Part shown: in pieces, positions 24,784-32,700 of the stretch | How the letters are laid out: each line of letters opens with the position of its first letter | Numbering within the stretch: position 1 is the first letter of the stretch | NCBI RefSeq assembly: GCF_001179925.1 | Contig: NZ_CVSF01000041.1 | Coordinates: 1-64,000, forward strand | Origin: Candidatus Pelagibacter communis | GTDB taxonomy: Bacteria > Pseudomonadota > Alphaproteobacteria > Pelagibacterales > Pelagibacteraceae | DNA: 64,000 nt | Reading direction: 5' to 3' | Program-made: the position numbers and the translations under genes | Notes under the pieces: generated by a model | The model's input: only the letters and a program-made list of their open reading frames with translations | What the model was told of the DNA's origin: nothing | Databases searched by the model: none

Positions 24784-24903
24784 TTATAAATTCATATCAG
24801 GCCAGTCTTTGTCGTTATATCTATCAATTTCTTTTCGAGTAAAAGGTCGAAAAAGAACCCACCCGATAACAATTACTAAAGTTAAAAGTATTATCGTTTT
24901 CAT
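24784..24903 (-). CDS. 39-residue LFRP-motif membrane microprotein (a)
   Basis: The product has a hydrophobic N-terminal helix (residues 3-17), then LFRPFTRKEIDRYNDKDW from residue 17 and the tail PDMNL. It starts 2 nt after the stop of the hydratase-like gene, so it is the last gene of the GMC operon. Compared without gaps with the 39-residue ORF at 44649-44768, Met1, Ile11, Leu17-Pro20, Glu25, Asp27, Asn30 and Lys32 are the same. The family has no name that I know. Confidence 0.65.
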   Translation of the reverse strand: MKTIILLTLVIVIGWVLFRPFTRKEIDRYNDKDWPDMNL

Positions 24904-24905
24904 TT

Positions 24906-25679
24906 CTATCTTATTCTTGCTTTAACAGATCCTAATTTATCTATTTTACCTGTATAAAGACCTTTTCCTTTAATTGGAACAACTCCAACTGACGAACCAG
25001 TAAATACCCAAAAATCCTTACTTAAATTAATTTTATCTTTTTTAACTTTATTCAATACAAATCTTAGTGAATTTAATGGGTTAATATAAACAGTGTTTGT
25101 ATTACCATTTACAGTTTGATTTATTTTTTTGTTTGAAATACTAGTCTTTAAATTACTAACATTCATTCTTTTGTATTTTTTTGACGCTCCCACCAGAAAC
25201 TTTACATTTGCACCAAAATCACTACATAAATCACCAAAAGATGTAATTCCTTTTTTTCTTTGTCTGTAACCAACTACCTCAATACAGGGCGCAATGTGAG
25301 AAATATATCTTGATATATTTTTCATTGTTATTGATCCTTTTAATGAAAAAAAAGATTTCTTAATTTTGTAACAAACTTCGAGCTCAATACCTAAAGTGGC
25401 TTTATTTATTTTTACACTTTTACCATTTTTTAAAAAATTTCTTTTATAAACTGAAGCGTAAAAAGGTTCTTTTTCTTTGAACTTTTTAATTAATGGAATA
25501 CCTGTTCCCGCTGCCTTAAATCCAACAATTGGTAATTTAATTTTGCTTTCACATGCTTTTCTTAATTTTTGAGCTTCTTTAAGTTTTTTTGTGAATTTAG
25601 ATGGAATAGGTGCAATTATCTTATTAGTTAAAAATGCTTTTACTAATTTATCTGAAGTTTTATCAATTAATGTTTTCAT
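24906..25679 (-). CDS. MhpD/2-keto-4-pentenoate hydratase-like protein
   Basis: The 257-residue protein resembles the hydratase/decarboxylase branch of the fumarylacetoacetate hydrolase superfamily: VGFKAAGTGIPL near residue 51, GIELEVCYKI near 97 with the metal-binding Glu, HIAPCIEVVGYR near 128 and FGDLCSDFGANVKFLVG near 147. The usual SDNA type block is altered. The natural substrate is unknown; 2-oxoacid hydration is the family norm. It is the fifth gene of the minus-strand operon that begins with the GMC dehydrogenase. Confidence 0.7.
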   Translation of the reverse strand: MKTLIDKTSDKLVKAFLTNKIIAPIPSKFTKKLKEAQKLRKACESKIKLPIVGFKAAGTGIPLIKKFKEKEPFYASVYKRNFLKNGKSVKINKATLGIELEVCYKIKKSFFSLKGSITMKNISRYISHIAPCIEVVGYRQRKKGITSFGDLCSDFGANVKFLVGASKKYKRMNVSNLKTSISNKKINQTVNGNTNTVYINPLNSLRFVLNKVKKDKINLSKDFWVFTGSSVGVVPIKGKGLYTGKIDKLGSVKARIR

Positions 25680-25684
25680 ATTTG

Positions 25685-26488
25685 TTAGTTTAATACCGAC
25701 ATTGGATCAAGTCTAGTTTGAAACCAATTAATTCTAAAGTCTAAATGTGGACCTGTTGATCTACCGGTAGATCCAACGGTACCTATTACATCTCCTTGTA
25801 GTACTTCGTCGCCAACTTCAACGTTAAGAGAAGACAGGTGTGAGTATATAGTAGAAATACCATGACCATGATCCATAATAATTGTCCCACCAGTATAGTA
25901 TAGATCTGGTTCTGCCATTGTCACAACTCCAGTTGCTGATGACTTGATTTTTGTTCCTTTTTTAGCGGCAATATCTATTCCATAATGAGGCCATTTAGGT
26001 TTTCCATTCAGTATTCTTTGACTTCCATAAACACCACTTATAATTCCTTTAACAGGCATAATGAATTGATTTTTAAAAAAAGGTAAATCAGAATTAATTG
26101 CTCTAGCTTCACCAATCTTATTATTTTCTTCTTTAATTCTTTTATAAACGGACTCTGGAGGAGTCACTTTACTTTCTTCTAGTCCATCGATTCTTTGAAT
26201 ATTATATTTCCTTTTTAAAACCTTCTTGATTATTTTTTCTTTTTTTCCTTCGAAAATTTTTGAAATTGTTATGTCAAATTTCCTATCTCGATCAATACCA
26301 AAAACAAAATAACCATCATTAGAAACTCTTACTTTTTTTTTATCAATTATTATTTCAGCTTGTGGATTTGTTATTCCAATAATGTAATGACCTTGAAGAA
26401 ATTTTCCCTTAAATTCTATAGCTTTTAAATGGGAAGAAGTTAAAAAGATTACTAAAAAAAATAATCTAGAAATTATTTTGCTGTCCAT
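25685..26488 (-). CDS. M23-family peptidoglycan peptidase, secreted
   Basis: The 267-residue protein has a signal peptide (residues 1-23, ending SSHLKA) and a C-terminal LytM domain: HYGIDIAAKKGT supplies His and Asp for zinc, HGHGISTIYSHLS the central block, and GPHLDFRIN the last motif, where the usual HLH is HLD. This Asp form is, as I recall, common in alphaproteobacterial members. M23 enzymes cut peptidoglycan cross-links. The gene overlaps the SDR gene by 16 nt. Confidence 0.88.
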   Translation of the reverse strand: MDSKIISRLFFLVIFLTSSHLKAIEFKGKFLQGHYIIGITNPQAEIIIDKKKVRVSNDGYFVFGIDRDRKFDITISKIFEGKKEKIIKKVLKRKYNIQRIDGLEESKVTPPESVYKRIKEENNKIGEARAINSDLPFFKNQFIMPVKGIISGVYGSQRILNGKPKWPHYGIDIAAKKGTKIKSSATGVVTMAEPDLYYTGGTIIMDHGHGISTIYSHLSSLNVEVGDEVLQGDVIGTVGSTGRSTGPHLDFRINWFQTRLDPMSVLN

Positions 26489-27240
26489 CCACCATCAACC
26501 AATAATGAGGTTCCCGTAATCATAGATGCTGCGTCAGAGGCTAAAAAAACTACAGCGGATGCTATTTCAGATAATTCTGCAAATCTTCCTAGAGGAATAT
26601 TATTAAGTGTTTCTCTTTTAAACTTTTTATTTTTTAAAAACTTTTTAGTCATTGGAGTAACAACAAATGTAGGGCAAATTGTATTTACTCTAATGTTATA
26701 TTTAGCTAAATCTATAGACATACCTTTAGTTAAACCTTCTAATCCCCACTTATTCATATTGTAAACACTTCTGATAGGTCCCCCAACATGACCCATCTGC
26801 GAGGACATGTTTACTATAGCTCCTCCAATTTTTTTTCTATTTTTTGACTTAATCATTTTTAATGCACATAATTGAGCGAGATTAAAAGTAGCTATTGTGT
26901 TTATCTTGACAAGATATTCCATATTTTTGGTTTTTACTTTCGTGAAATGCTCTGGAATATTATTTCCTGCATTGTTAATTAAGATATCAATTTTAGATTG
27001 TTTATTAATAATTTCTTTAATTTCGTTATAATTTGTAATGTCACACACATAAGATTTACATTTAGATTTAAATTTTTTAATTTTTTTTGAAACTTCATTT
27101 AAATCTCTTTGAGTTCGACTTATTACAACTAAATTAGCTCCAGCTTCTGCTAAAGCTATTGCACAAGCTCTACCAAGACCCTTTCCTGCACCAGTAACCA
27201 CAGCTGTCTTATTCTTAAGGTTATAATTTTTTAAATACAT
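26473..27240 (-). CDS. Short-chain dehydrogenase/reductase
   Basis: The 255-residue protein is a classical SDR: TGAGKGLGRA at residues 16-25 for NAD(P), NNAGNN, VNMSSQMG with the catalytic Ser, YNMNK with Tyr and Lys, and the C-terminal TSLLVDGGWTAK. The natural substrate is unknown. It shares one base with the terC-like gene and 16 with the M23 gene, and is co-transcribed with the GMC dehydrogenase, so alcohol oxidation in one pathway is plausible. Confidence 0.88.
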   Translation of the reverse strand: MYLKNYNLKNKTAVVTGAGKGLGRACAIALAEAGANLVVISRTQRDLNEVSKKIKKFKSKCKSYVCDITNYNEIKEIINKQSKIDILINNAGNNIPEHFTKVKTKNMEYLVKINTIATFNLAQLCALKMIKSKNRKKIGGAIVNMSSQMGHVGGPIRSVYNMNKWGLEGLTKGMSIDLAKYNIRVNTICPTFVVTPMTKKFLKNKKFKRETLNNIPLGRFAELSEIASAVVFLASDAASMITGTSLLVDGGWTAK

Positions 27241-27839
27241 TATAAAAATAATATTTTAATATCAGTGTAAATCAATTCAATAGCAACAATTAATATTGCT
27301 AATAACCCTGCCCAAGCAATCCATTTATATTTTTTTATCCAATTTGAAATTAATGTTGCCGCAAATGCCATTAATGCAATTGATAAAACTAAACCAAACA
27401 CTAATAGACCGTAGTGGTCACCAGCTGCTCCAGCTACCCCAAGAACATTATCTAAACTCATTGTAAAATCAGCTAATAAAATTGTCCAAATAGCCTTAAG
27501 AAAGCTTGAATTATCAACTTTAATATCCTCATTATGTTCAGATCCTCTAATTACATCAGTATAAAGTTTATAGACTATATAAAGTAAAAGAATTCCACCA
27601 AAAAGTCTAAGCCCAGTTATTTGCAATAAGTATGCTGTTAGTAAAGTTAAAATCACTCTTAAAATAACAGCTCCTCCAATTCCAAAAAAAATAATTTTTT
27701 TTCTTTGTTCTAAAGGAAATTTTGATGCAACCATTCCAATAATAATTGCATTGTCACCAGCTAAAACTAAATCTATTAGAATAATTTGAGTTAGGATAGT
27801 GATCTGTTCAGGCGTGAATGTGAATAAGTCTGTTGGCAT
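27240..27839 (-). CDS. TerC-family membrane protein
   Basis: The 199-residue protein has about six or seven helices and the two TerC repeats: LIDLVLAGDNAIIIG near residue 19 and LADFTMSLDNVLGVAG near residue 121, with conserved Asp residues in the membrane. Family members such as YjbE/MeeF export manganese or help metallate secreted proteins. Its ends share single bases with genes on both sides. Confidence 0.88.
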   Translation of the reverse strand: MPTDLFTFTPEQITILTQIILIDLVLAGDNAIIIGMVASKFPLEQRKKIIFFGIGGAVILRVILTLLTAYLLQITGLRLFGGILLLYIVYKLYTDVIRGSEHNEDIKVDNSSFLKAIWTILLADFTMSLDNVLGVAGAAGDHYGLLVFGLVLSIALMAFAATLISNWIKKYKWIAWAGLLAILIVAIELIYTDIKILFL

Positions 27840-29434
27840 TATTTTCCTAGTATCATATCTGCACCTTTCTCTGCAATCATTATCGTTGGAGCATTAGTAT
27901 TTCCAGAAGTGATATTAGGCATTATAGAGGCATCTATAATTCTTAAATTTTGTATTCCATGAACTTGTAATTTATCATTAACAACAGAGTAATCATCATT
28001 TCCCATTTTACATGTACCTACAGGATGAAAAATAGTTTGAGTAAATTTACTTCCTTCTTTTACAAGTTCTTCATCAGACTCAAATTCAAAACCTGGTCTC
28101 AATTCCTCTGGTTGATATTTTTTAAAAGTTTTACTCTTTAACACAATATCTCTTACTAATCTTAAACCATCTGCTGCAACTTTCCTATCATCTTCAGTTG
28201 ATAGATAATTCATTTTTATCTTAGGTTTTTCTCGACTATCACTACTAATGATATTTATTTCACCTCTGCTAGTTGGTCTTATATTTGCAACTGTGGGAGT
28301 GAATGCATGAAAATTATGAAGTGATGCTCCACCTAATTTATCTGTGCTGATTGGTTGAACATGGAATTGTAAATTTGGAGTTTCTCTTGATTTATCGCTT
28401 TTTGCAAATAAGCAAAGTTGACTTGCACCCATAGTCATAGGTCCTGATCTATTAAATATAAATTCTAAACCAATTAATAAATTCCCAAAAATACTATTAA
28501 TTTTCTTATTAAGAGATTTAATATTTCTTATTTTATAAACAGGTCTAAACATTAAATGATCCTGAAGATTTTGACCAACACCCTTTAGCTCTTTAATTAC
28601 ATTTATTCCTAAATTTTTTAATTTTTCACCATTGCCTAAACCAGAAGTTTGCAAAATTTGAGTTGAACCTATAGATCCAGCACTTAAGATTATTTCTCTA
28701 TTAGCACCAATTGTATGAGTTTGTCCATTTTTCCAAAATGAAACACTTGATACTTTACTACCTTCAAAGTTTATTTTTTGAACATGACAATTAATTTCAA
28801 TTTTTAAATTTTTTCTGTTTTTTATTGGATTTAAATATCCAACAGCAGCACTACATCTCAATCCATTTTTTTCAGTCACTTGGAAATAACCACATCCAAA
28901 ATTGTCACCTTTATTAAAATCATCTACTTTTGGAATTCCTTTTTCCTCTGCTGCATCCATAAATTTTTCAAGTAAATCTAATTTAATTCTCGTATCTGAA
29001 ACTGACAAAGGTCCGTTATCACCATGATATTCACTTTTACCTCGTTCTTGATTTTCAGATTTTATAAAATAAGGTAAAACGTCATTCCACCCCCAACCTT
29101 TATTACCTAATTGTCTCCAAATATTATAATCTTGTTCTTGACCTCTTATGTAAAGAAGACCGTTGATAGAAGAGCTCCCACCTAAAGTCTTACCTCTGGG
29201 ATATGGTATAGATCTATTCCCCATTGTTTCGTCTGGCTCTGTTGTATAGCACCAGTCTACTTTTGGATTATGCATAGTTTTATAATAACCAACAGGTATG
29301 TGTATCCATGGATTGTTATCTTTGCCACCTGCCTCTATTAACAAAATTTTATTATTGGGATTTTCTGAAAGTCTGTTAGCAAGAACACAACCTGCTGAAC
29401 CTGCACCAATAATTATAAAATCAAAGTTTTCCAT
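27839..29434 (-). CDS. GMC-family flavin alcohol dehydrogenase (choline dehydrogenase-like)
   Basis: The 531-residue protein has the FAD motif FIIIGAGSAGCVLANRLSE at residues 5-23, the GMC signature PRGKTLGGSSSINGLLYIRG near residue 79, SAGSIGSTQILQTSG near 251, and the catalytic-site region FHPVGTCKMG near 464. GMC enzymes oxidise primary alcohols such as choline or, for IseJ, isethionate. It is first in a six-gene operon and divergent from a TRAP transporter, the same pairing as iseJ with iseKLM. Choline remains an alternative substrate. Confidence 0.85.
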   Translation of the reverse strand: MENFDFIIIGAGSAGCVLANRLSENPNNKILLIEAGGKDNNPWIHIPVGYYKTMHNPKVDWCYTTEPDETMGNRSIPYPRGKTLGGSSSINGLLYIRGQEQDYNIWRQLGNKGWGWNDVLPYFIKSENQERGKSEYHGDNGPLSVSDTRIKLDLLEKFMDAAEEKGIPKVDDFNKGDNFGCGYFQVTEKNGLRCSAAVGYLNPIKNRKNLKIEINCHVQKINFEGSKVSSVSFWKNGQTHTIGANREIILSAGSIGSTQILQTSGLGNGEKLKNLGINVIKELKGVGQNLQDHLMFRPVYKIRNIKSLNKKINSIFGNLLIGLEFIFNRSGPMTMGASQLCLFAKSDKSRETPNLQFHVQPISTDKLGGASLHNFHAFTPTVANIRPTSRGEINIISSDSREKPKIKMNYLSTEDDRKVAADGLRLVRDIVLKSKTFKKYQPEELRPGFEFESDEELVKEGSKFTQTIFHPVGTCKMGNDDYSVVNDKLQVHGIQNLRIIDASIMPNITSGNTNAPTIMIAEKGADMILGK

Positions 29435-29488
29435 CTATAGTTGAATAGTTTTTTTTAATTAATTTTTTTAACCTTTACACTCTATTTT

Positions 29489-29543
29489 CACAATTGTCAC
29501 TTGTGCCACCTTTATTTTTCTGATTGTATGCTCCCGTTATAAT
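29489..29543 (+). promoter_or_regulatory. Predicted dctP promoter with upstream inverted repeat
   Basis: A perfect -10 TATAAT lies at 29538-29543, 21 bp before the dctP start; its -35 region is poor. CACAA (29489-29493) and TTGTG (29501-29505) form an inverted repeat, and ACAATTGT at 29490-29497 is an eight-base palindrome. The repeat would sit at about -60 to -45, the usual place for an activator. The 130-bp spacer separates divergent GMC and TRAP units. Confidence 0.45.
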
Positions 29544-29564
29544 TAACTAACAAGAGGAAAAATA

Positions 29565-30659
29565 ATGAAAAAAATCATTTCAATGTTATTTGCAACTTTT
29601 TTAGTATTAGGTTTTATTTCTAATGCTAATGCTGCAAAAACACTTAAATGTCAGACAGTACTTAACACTAAAGCTGATGAAGTTAAGATGTTAAAAGACT
29701 TCACTGATACCGTAACAACTTTAACAGGTGGATCTCTAAAGTTTGAAATTCTACCAGCTGGAGCTGTTGTTGGTGTTAAGGAAACTTTAGATGCTGTTGA
29801 CAAAGGTTTGATCGATTGTGGATTCGCATGGACTCACTATTGGTCAGGAGATCACCCTGCGGCTATGTTATTTGGTTCGCCAGTAGCTGGTGGTGGTGTA
29901 GGTATTGATAATATCGCTTTCTTATCTTGGTTCCAATATGGTGGTGGTAAAGAATTATACGATCAACTGTGGAAAGAGATGGGTAGAGATATCAAAGGAT
30001 TTATGATTCAACCAGTTGGACCAGAGGCTTTGGGATGGTTTCCAAAACCAATTAAAGATATGGCTGATTTTAGAAAATATAAATTCAGAACTCCTCCAGG
30101 AATTCCAGGACAAACATATAAAGACATTGGTATAGCATCTGTTGCTATGGGTGGTGGAGATATTCTACCAGCATTAGAAGCAGGAACTATCGATGCTGCT
30201 GAATGGTGCTGTCCAAAACCAGACTTAACATTTGGTTTTCAAAAAGTATTAAAGCACTACTATCTACAAGGTTTACACCAAGTAGTAGTAAATGCTGACT
30301 TTTACATTACTGGAAAAACTTATAAAGCTATGAGTGATCATGAGAAAAAGTCTCTTGAAGTTGCTGCTAATGCTTCATTAGCTAAATCTTTAAGTTACAG
30401 AATTTATGAAAACGGAAAAGCTTTACAAGAGCTAACTACTAAACATGGAGTAATTTTAGAAGATACACCTTCTGATTATTTCACTGAATATATGGCTGCA
30501 GCAAAAGCTTCATTAAATAAGAATGCTAAAGAAAATAAATTCTTTAACGAGGTTTATAATTCGATGAAAGAATTTGCTGATATTGCTGTTCCATTCTGGA
30601 GTGGTGCTCAAATGTCTAATGCGAAGCTAGGAATGGCTCACGCAGCAACATTAAAGTAA
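29565..30659 (+). CDS. dctP: TRAP transporter solute-binding protein
   Basis: The 364-residue periplasmic protein has a signal peptide (residues 1-23, ending SNANA). KFRTPPGIPGQTYKDIG includes the conserved Arg that binds the ligand carboxylate or sulfonate, and ALEAGTIDAAEWCCPKPDL lies near residue 205. The layout resembles the TakP/mannitol-chloroaromatic branch. An AGAGGA ribosome site is upstream, and a terminator between this gene and dctQ fits high expression of the binding protein. The substrate is unknown; isethionate or another C2 sulfonate is inferred from context. Confidence 0.88.
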   Translation: MKKIISMLFATFLVLGFISNANAAKTLKCQTVLNTKADEVKMLKDFTDTVTTLTGGSLKFEILPAGAVVGVKETLDAVDKGLIDCGFAWTHYWSGDHPAAMLFGSPVAGGGVGIDNIAFLSWFQYGGGKELYDQLWKEMGRDIKGFMIQPVGPEALGWFPKPIKDMADFRKYKFRTPPGIPGQTYKDIGIASVAMGGGDILPALEAGTIDAAEWCCPKPDLTFGFQKVLKHYYLQGLHQVVVNADFYITGKTYKAMSDHEKKSLEVAANASLAKSLSYRIYENGKALQELTTKHGVILEDTPSDYFTEYMAAAKASLNKNAKENKFFNEVYNSMKEFADIAVPFWSGAQMSNAKLGMAHAATLK

Positions 30660-30680
30660 TCAGTAATAGATCTTGATTTA

Positions 30681-30717
30681 ATTAGAGCGGAATTTAATGT
30701 CCGCTCTAATTTTTTTT
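30681..30717 (+). terminator. Terminator or attenuator between dctP and dctQ
   Basis: ATTAGAGCGGA (30681-30691) and TCCGCTCTAAT (30700-30710) form a perfect 11-base stem with an eight-base loop, followed by seven T. It stands inside the transporter operon, so most transcripts would end after dctP and fewer would reach dctQM. Confidence 0.88.
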
Positions 30718-30729
30718 AACTAAAAATTT

Positions 30730-31344
30730 ATGGTAGACGAACCAAGCAAACTAGATATATCGGATGAAATGATCGCCGAAAGGCGAGGTGGTTCGGGAAA
30801 AATGCCTGATGATATGCCACTATGGATGGCAAAATCTATTTTAAGTATTGATAAATTTAGTAAGCGGATTGGCAATATAGTTTGCTGGATATTAATGCCA
30901 TTAATTTTTGCAATGACCTACGAAGTTCTTGCAAGAAAATTATTTTTAGCACCTACTATATGGGCTTACGACATAAGTCGATTTTTATATGGAGCTTTGT
31001 TTATGCTGGGAGCAGGGTACGCTCTTTCAAGGGGAGTTCATATAAGAGCAGATTTTTTATATAGAAATTTTAAAACAAAAAACCAAGGTCTAATAGATTT
31101 TTGGTTGTATCTATTATTTTATTTTCCAGGCCTAATAGTTTTTTTATATATGACAATAGGATTTGTTGGAGAGTCAATTCAAAGAGGAGAAAGAGGCATG
31201 GATACTACTTGGATGCCTTATATGTGGCCAATTAAAACATGTCTTTTAATAGGTATAATATTTTTACTTATTCAAGGTATCTCAGAATTACTAAAAAGTT
31301 ATTGGGCTGCCAAAAAAGGTGAATGGCCTGGAGAAAATAAATGA
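30730..31344 (+). CDS. dctQ: TRAP transporter small membrane subunit
   Basis: The 204-residue protein has a hydrophilic N-terminal part of about 45 residues (longer than usual) and then four helices. VLARKLF and TIWAYDISRFLYGALFMLG are typical for DctQ of the mannitol/chloroaromatic type, and ALSRGVHIRADF follows. It forms the membrane carrier with DctM. It overlaps dctM by four bases (ATGA). Confidence 0.88.
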   Translation: MVDEPSKLDISDEMIAERRGGSGKMPDDMPLWMAKSILSIDKFSKRIGNIVCWILMPLIFAMTYEVLARKLFLAPTIWAYDISRFLYGALFMLGAGYALSRGVHIRADFLYRNFKTKNQGLIDFWLYLLFYFPGLIVFLYMTIGFVGESIQRGERGMDTTWMPYMWPIKTCLLIGIIFLLIQGISELLKSYWAAKKGEWPGENK

Positions 31345-32675
31345 TAGCTGAGTTTATAGATCCAGCAATTTTGGGATTTATTCTAGTGGGAGTAATGCTT
31401 TTTGCAATTTTTGTGGGTTTCCCAATTTCATTTACTTTAATTTTCTTAGGTTTTGTTTTTGGATATTTAGGTTTTGGAAAATTAGTTTTCTATTTAATGA
31501 CTCTCCAGTTTTCTATGGTAATGACGGAACAAACTCTCGCAGCCGTACCACTCTTTGTCTTTATGGGAATCATGATGGAACAAGCTGGACTTATGGAAAG
31601 ACTCTTTTCAGCTTTTCAAATGATGCTGGCGAAAGTTAAGGGATCTTTATATTACGCGGTTTTATTTGTTTCTGTAATATTTGCAGCAGCAACAGGTATA
31701 GTTGGGGCATCAGTTACAATACTTGGAATTATGGCAGCTAAATCTATGAATAGATCAGGTTATGATGTCAGACTTGCAGCCGGAACAATCACAGCTGGTG
31801 GAACTTTGGGAATATTAATTCCACCAAGTATCATGTTAGTTGTTATGGGACCTATAATGGAAATTCCAGTAATAGACTTGTTTGCTGCAGCTATTCTTCC
31901 AGGAATTCTGCTCGCAAGTTTGTATGCAGGATATACTACAATAAGGTGCATGATAAATCCTAAGTTAGGACCAGTAATACCCGAGGATATGAGAGCAGCA
32001 AGTATGAAAGATGTATGGATAGAATTTTTCTTAGGATTAGTTCCGCCAGCGGCTTTAGTATTTGCAGCGTTAGGTAGTATTTTGTTTGGTTTTGCCACAC
32101 CAACAGAAGCTGCAGGTTGTGGTGCTATGGGTGCATTGATTCTTTCATTAGCTTATAAAAAGTTAAACCTTTCAAAGTTACAAGAGGCTTTAGTTAAAAC
32201 TTTAGAAATAACAGCTTTAATTATGGTCTTAGTTGCTGCCTCCAATTTTTTTGGAGCTGTATTTGCTAGATTAGGTACTCCCACTTTATTAACTGAATTC
32301 TTATTAGGTTTGGAAATGAATAAATACTTAATACTTGGAATGATTATGGTTATGATTTTTTTATTAGGATGGCCATTGGAATGGGTACCAATCGTTATGA
32401 TTATTGTTCCAATAATTTTACCATTAGTTGAGGCTTTAGGTTTTAACCTCACATGGTTTGCAATTCTTGTTGCAGTCAATTTACAAACTGCCTGGCTTTC
32501 TCCACCTGTAGCTCTTTCGGCTTATTTCTTAAAAGGCGTTGTGCCAGAGTGGGATCTTAAAGATATTTACTATGGAATGATGCAATTTATGGTCTTACAA
32601 GTCATTGGTTTGATTTTAATTATTATATTTCCTAAAATTGCTCTTTGGCTTCCAACGCTCTTATATGGACAGTAA
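31341..32675 (+). CDS. dctM: TRAP transporter large membrane subunit
   Basis: The 444-residue protein has about twelve helices. TITAGGTLGILIPPSIMLVV near residue 150 and FGFATPTEAAGCGAMGAL near residue 252 are family signatures, and LQTAWLSPPVALSAYFLKGV near residue 376 closes the transport domain. It moves the substrate with sodium from the DctP protein into the cytoplasm. Last gene of the TRAP unit; the NCS1 gene begins 25 nt later. Confidence 0.92.
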   Translation: MIAEFIDPAILGFILVGVMLFAIFVGFPISFTLIFLGFVFGYLGFGKLVFYLMTLQFSMVMTEQTLAAVPLFVFMGIMMEQAGLMERLFSAFQMMLAKVKGSLYYAVLFVSVIFAAATGIVGASVTILGIMAAKSMNRSGYDVRLAAGTITAGGTLGILIPPSIMLVVMGPIMEIPVIDLFAAAILPGILLASLYAGYTTIRCMINPKLGPVIPEDMRAASMKDVWIEFFLGLVPPAALVFAALGSILFGFATPTEAAGCGAMGALILSLAYKKLNLSKLQEALVKTLEITALIMVLVAASNFFGAVFARLGTPTLLTEFLLGLEMNKYLILGMIMVMIFLLGWPLEWVPIVMIIVPIILPLVEALGFNLTWFAILVAVNLQTAWLSPPVALSAYFLKGVVPEWDLKDIYYGMMQFMVLQVIGLILIIIFPKIALWLPTLLYGQ

Positions 32676-32700
32676 AAAATATTAGTTTAATATCTTAAAT

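Noticed and set aside
31760-32479. Two long minus-strand ORFs inside dctM
   Set aside because: Both are antisense shadows of a clear dctM gene with no start signals.
32679-32693. ATATTA-GTT-TAATAT repeat as dctM terminator
   Set aside because: The stem has only A-T pairs and no T run; too weak to call.
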